Part shown: positions 46,149-64,000 of the stretch, piece after piece | Position numbering within the stretch: position 1 is the first letter of the stretch | Layout: each line of letters starts with the position of its first letter | Source of the DNA: Lutjanus erythropterus | Taxonomy: Eukaryota > Chordata > Actinopteri > Lutjaniformes > Lutjanidae | NCBI GenBank assembly: GCA_020091685.1 | Contig: CM034598.1 | Coordinates: forward strand, 16,411,362-16,475,361 | Length of the DNA: 64,000 nt | Direction: 5' to 3' | Notes under the pieces: generated by a model | Seen by the model: the letters and a program-made list of their open reading frames with translations, nothing else | What the model was told of the DNA's origin: nothing | Database searches by the model: none | Made by a program: the position numbers and the translations under genes

Positions 46149-46739
46149 ACCCCCAGAAACGCATGACAAAGGCTCAAAAGGGCCCAAAATAATCACTCAG
46201 TATGTACAAGCATCGAAAATAACTGCGTCAAACAATGTGTGATGATGGTTCCAACGTTAAAATGAACATTGCACACTGGTGTACCTGTAACTGTGGGGAT
46301 GCAGGGATTAAAATAACAGTTAAGAAGTGAGAAAATCGTGTTGAAGGACTTTCTACTACAGATGGCAGAGTGTATGGTGGATATCACTATCAAAGAGAGA
46401 ATTATTCAAGATCAACACCAAGGGAGAATTGACATTGAAGCAACAGACACGTTTAACTTTGCCCAACACAGGACTGGGGGACAGTATTTAGATTTTTCTG
46501 CTCTATATGCCATGCACGGAAACATATTTGCATTGGTACTTAATCGGATTTATATACTGTTGTATCCTGTGAGACAAGTGTTCTATTAACATTATTGGTG
46601 TACTGAAAACTGTCAAACATTCATGTTTTTTAACATAATTTCATGATCTTATACAATAAGATAAGAGTGCAGCAGGTTGGTCAAGTGTTTGTAATTTCAG
46701 TTTTCTACCACTGATTTCTAATTATTTGATGATCACAAA

Positions 46740-47100
46740 TAAGAGCTGCAAAGATTAATTGATCAAAAGAAAAATAATTATCAACTATGCTGATAATCAA
46801 TAAATAATTAAAGTCTTTTTTTTTTAAGCAAAATTGCCAAATATTTGCTTCTTCCCAGGTTCTTAAATGTGAGGATTTGCTGCTTTTCTTTGCCTGTTGT
46901 AATAAATGAAGAGTCTTTGGGTTTTGGACTGTTGGTTGGACCAAAGAAGCAATCTGAAGACGTCACTTTTGGCTCTGGGAAATTGTGAAGAGCGTTTTTC
47001 ATAATTATATGGCATTTTATACACCAAACGAGAGATCAATTAATCATGTAAATATTCAGAAGATAAATCAATAATGAAAATAATCCTCCCTTGCAGCCAT
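46740..47100. mobile_element. hAT-type MITE with perfect 8-bp TSD
   Basis: Ends TAAGAGCTGCAAAG and CCCTTGCAGCCAT. The flanking 8-mers ATCACAAA (46732-46739) and ATCACAAA (47101-47108) are identical. Same family as 60523-60866: both contain AGGTTCTTAAATGT and a GGGAAA block followed by the AATAAT end. It lies downstream of the fam193b stop codon, possibly in a long 3' UTR. Confidence 0.75.
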
Positions 47101-47398
47101 ATCACAAATAAAGTATTCAAATTGAGAACTGCTTGCCTGCTTGTGAGTAAAATCAATGTCAAAATCAATAGTTGCCATTCTTTCTCCCTGCAGAAGAGAA
47201 GTTTTTACATAAAATTAGGTCAAAACCTCATCTGGTGGTCCTTTTTGACAGTTGCACTGTCTTAAGTATCTACTGAGACTGGTGTAAAGGGAGTGAAACT
47301 AGCAATGTAGAATGTCGTGTATGATCAGCACCAAATTGAACTGATTGGAATTCAGAAGTTTAACAACGTTAAAATGTCTCAGATTTGTGATAAAAACA

Positions 47399-47404
47399 TT
47401 TATT
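47399..47404 (-). terminator. Candidate proximal poly(A) signal of fam193b
   Basis: AATAAA (minus strand) about 330 nt after the stop codon at 47730. A further AATAAA at 45694-45689 would give a 3' UTR of about 2 kb ending 270 bp from the ddx41 start codon. The sequence does not decide between them. Confidence 0.35.
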
Positions 47405-47729
47405 TCATGTAAGGTAATTGTTTACATACTACATACGTAAGCACATGGATGCAGTGGATTCAACAGACTTTTTTCCATTTTTGCATCTCTCATTTAGTGA
47501 ACAATGCAATAATAGCAAAGGGTAGAGTTGGCCTTGAGAATGATCCCTGGCTTGTCAGCCACAAGTTATGTTTCAGTCTTCTGAATGGAGAGTATGATTT
47601 TGAACCAGGGTCCCTTGGCTTAGTAAGGAAGAGAAGAAAACAGGGAATGAGAGAAGGCCTCAGGCCAAATAGGGCTCTACTGAAAGAGTTTGTGGTGTGA
47701 AGTTGTTTCTTTTCTGGCACTCATCCAAG

Positions 47730-61990
<14,261 letters not shown>

Positions 61991-63766
61991 TACAACGGAG
62001 TTTATAAGACGCTTTGGCCAAGTTTGCACCAGTTTCGATGATTTTGTGAGCACACTTTCGCTTCTTCTCGGACCTCAAAATGTTCTCTATCTCCTCCAGT
62101 CAAGACAACAGTCAATATGGCGGACTACTGGCACACTCAGGAGTTCATAGGTTAAAGATACTGCTGGCAAAGCGGCTTCACTCCCTTACAGAGAACACAA
62201 CTGAAACCCGATACAAGCAGTGAAGCCAGTCAGCGACATATTTAGTAAGGGCAATCCTCTCCTCCCACTTTCTTGTCTGTATGAAACAGGTCCTGCTCAC
62301 TTTAGCCACTCAGACGATTGTTTCGGTGAGGATATTCATTGAACGCACCATTTTTTTTGCTCGCTTAAGTACGTAACATAATGTATCTGTAATATGATCA
62401 TATCACACAGTCTTTATGCAGTCTAATGAACTGAAACGGCATACACTGTACAGTATAATGTGACAAAACGAGAATTTTATAGAATATATAAGAAAATGAT
62501 GGATGTGTGCTGGAGTTGAGATCAAGATGTATGTTTTTTTCCAGACATTAGTAAGTGGGGAGAGTATATGTGTAATACAGTGAAATAATAACACAACAAT
62601 ACAACTTTGTGCTAGCTGTACAGTAGGCGACTAGCTTATACACTGTTCTGGGTTTTCATACACGGCGTAAATATGTGCATAGTGTCGTTATTTAACAATA
62701 AAATAAATGTTTGAAAAATAAAAGGTGCTGTGAGAGGGGAGGGGCTGGGGTCTTGACAATGACGTTTGTCGTTGCCTTCAGTGCTTTCGGAGTTTTTGGA
62801 ATCATAGCTGAAAGTACCATAACGACCCATTTGTAGTCCCATTATAATCACGGGCGTCGTGAGTATAAACCCCAGTAAACGATGCTTATCCTCCTCTTTA
62901 ACATTAAGTGCCGCAGGTTTACTCATTTATTTTCAGATAAACTGCATTAATAAATGAGGATGTAATACAGTGTACCCACAGTTTGGCCACTTCTGTATTT
63001 TCAAGATTCACATGCTCAAGATTCAAGATGTTCATTGTTAGACCGGTTATATGAGTACAATTGTGTGAAAGAACTTTGCCTGGGATGCTCCATTTAAAAA
63101 AACAACATTCAACTAATAAAGACTAAGAATAAAAATAAACAACAACAGATCAAAATGTTCATATATAAAATAATATACGCAGAACATATAAAGTATAGAT
63201 ATAAAGGTGCAAAAGCAGTTAAAGGTTGTATACAGTTTGTGGAATACTGTTGCAGTGGTGTATTTACCACCATTACACCCATGATCAAGATACGGAAGGT
63301 AAAGCAGCGAATCTTTCCTTGACATAATGATCACATTAATAGTGTTTATGAAATTATGTTGAGTAAAATTAGGTAATTTACTACTTAATTATTTCACTTA
63401 AAAAAACAGTATGCTTATATAGCCACATGCACCCGAACTGTATGGACGCAAGGGGTAATTTAACTTTTTTGTTTCTTTTTTGATATATGAAACCTATATA
63501 AGTAGTTTTACATAACAAAAACAAACTAATGTTGGCCACCCGTTTAGGTGGTGCTTAACGAGACGCATCTGGTGCCCGCCGGATCGTATTCATGGTGGAG
63601 GTTTCAAATGTCCGAGTGTACGTAGAGCACTTGAAGGCAGCGGCAGTGTCTCTAACCCTGTGGACTGAGTACGTAGCACAGACAGCCTCATCTACTTTAG
63701 GCTACTGACGCTTGCTCTACGGTAGGTTGTTTACCCGCGGACGGTTGTTTGTTTTAACAAAAAACA
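61991..63766. other. Divergent intergenic interval between fam193b and mxd3
   Basis: A 1.78-kb gap separates the start codons of fam193b (minus) and mxd3 (plus). The side near 62.0-62.2 kb holds the fam193b 5' leader and YY1-type motif. The sequence from 63.54 to 63.77 kb is more GC-rich and probably holds the mxd3 promoter and 5' UTR. The middle (62.3-63.5 kb) is AT-rich with no gene or clear repeat that I can recognise. Confidence 0.5.
62114..62123 (+). promoter_or_regulatory. YY1-type ATGGCGG element at the fam193b 5' end
   Basis: AATATGGCGG lies about 124 bp upstream of the fam193b ATG. This motif is typical just downstream of start sites of TATA-less housekeeping genes, which suggests fam193b transcription begins near 62.1 kb. 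Binding is inferred. Confidence 0.4.
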
Positions 63767-63839
63767 ATGATGGAAGGAAACGTTTGCAACATCCAGGTGC
63801 TCCTCCGGGCGGCTGAGTTTCTGGAGAGACGAGAGAGAG
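63767..63839 (+). CDS. mxd3: MAX dimerization protein (Mxd3-like), first coding exon only; gene runs off the window
   Basis: The exon encodes 24 complete codons: MMEG, then NVCNIQVLLRAAEFLERRER. It ends at a good donor (GAG|GTGAGT) with one base carried over. The helix IQVLLRAAEFLERRE is the Sin3-interaction domain that opens every Mxd/Mxi protein. The bHLH-zipper that would confirm the paralogue lies beyond the window. Family role: nuclear partner of MAX that recruits SIN3-HDAC to E-boxes and opposes MYC. MXD3 rather than MXD1, MXD4 or MXI1 is chosen because human MXD3 sits beside FAM193B, DDX41 and DOK3. Translation could begin at 63767 or at the next ATG, 63770, which has G at +4. The remaining bases to 64000 are intron 1. 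Confidence 0.8.
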
Positions 63840-64000
63840 GTGAGTGTTTTATGACAACTGTCAGTCTACAGAGGGAGGAAGTTGGTCATTGTTAAAACAA
63901 CAAAATACACAATGAAGCCACAGCAACTATGCATGCAAAACACAACAGTAATGCATATTATAACGCAATTGTCCGAGAAACCATCGAGATTCTCGCTAGA

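Overview
The window is nuclear DNA from a ray-finned (teleost) fish. It carries vertebrate genes with GT-AG introns, a tRNA-derived SINE, and many small non-autonomous DNA transposons of types familiar from teleost genomes. There are no bacterial-style operons, CRISPR arrays or phage genes. The species cannot be named from the sequence alone.

Layout. Positions 1-22.7 kb hold no gene I can support. This stretch is a mosaic of transposon remnants, including a nested island at 5.0-8.4 kb, separated by low-repeat blocks that could be distal regulatory DNA. At 22.9-23.6 kb lies a single-exon atonal-class bHLH gene of the Atoh1 family (probably atoh1c), with CCAAT and TATA boxes and a poly(A) signal. 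A repeat-bearing intergenic stretch follows (24-28 kb). Three complete minus-strand genes are then packed head to tail: dok3 (5 coding exons, 511 aa), ddx41 (17 coding exons, 614 aa) and fam193b (10 coding exons, 970 aa). At 63.77 kb, divergent from fam193b, the first coding exon of a plus-strand MAX-dimerization gene (mxd3) begins and runs off the window.

I rebuilt every exon by hand from splice signals and reading phase, and all three multi-exon genes close in frame. This includes a 91-nt dok3 exon (32517-32607) that is too short to show as a long open frame. DOK3, DDX41, FAM193B and MXD3 are also neighbours on human 5q35, from memory, so this is conserved synteny with an Atoh1-family gene at its edge.

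The genes do not form a pathway: atoh1 is a neural and hair-cell proneural factor, dok3 an immune-signalling adaptor, ddx41 an RNA helicase and nucleic-acid sensor, fam193b poorly characterised, and mxd3 a MYC-network repressor. I found no convincing new biological system. The most informative unusual signals are several hAT-type MITEs with recognisable 8-bp target-site duplications, one of them dated by a paralogous empty site a few hundred bases away; a decayed THAP-type zinc-finger segment inside a transposon; an internal 20-residue duplication in fam193b; and in-frame-ATG/TATA overlap that settles the atoh1 start codon.
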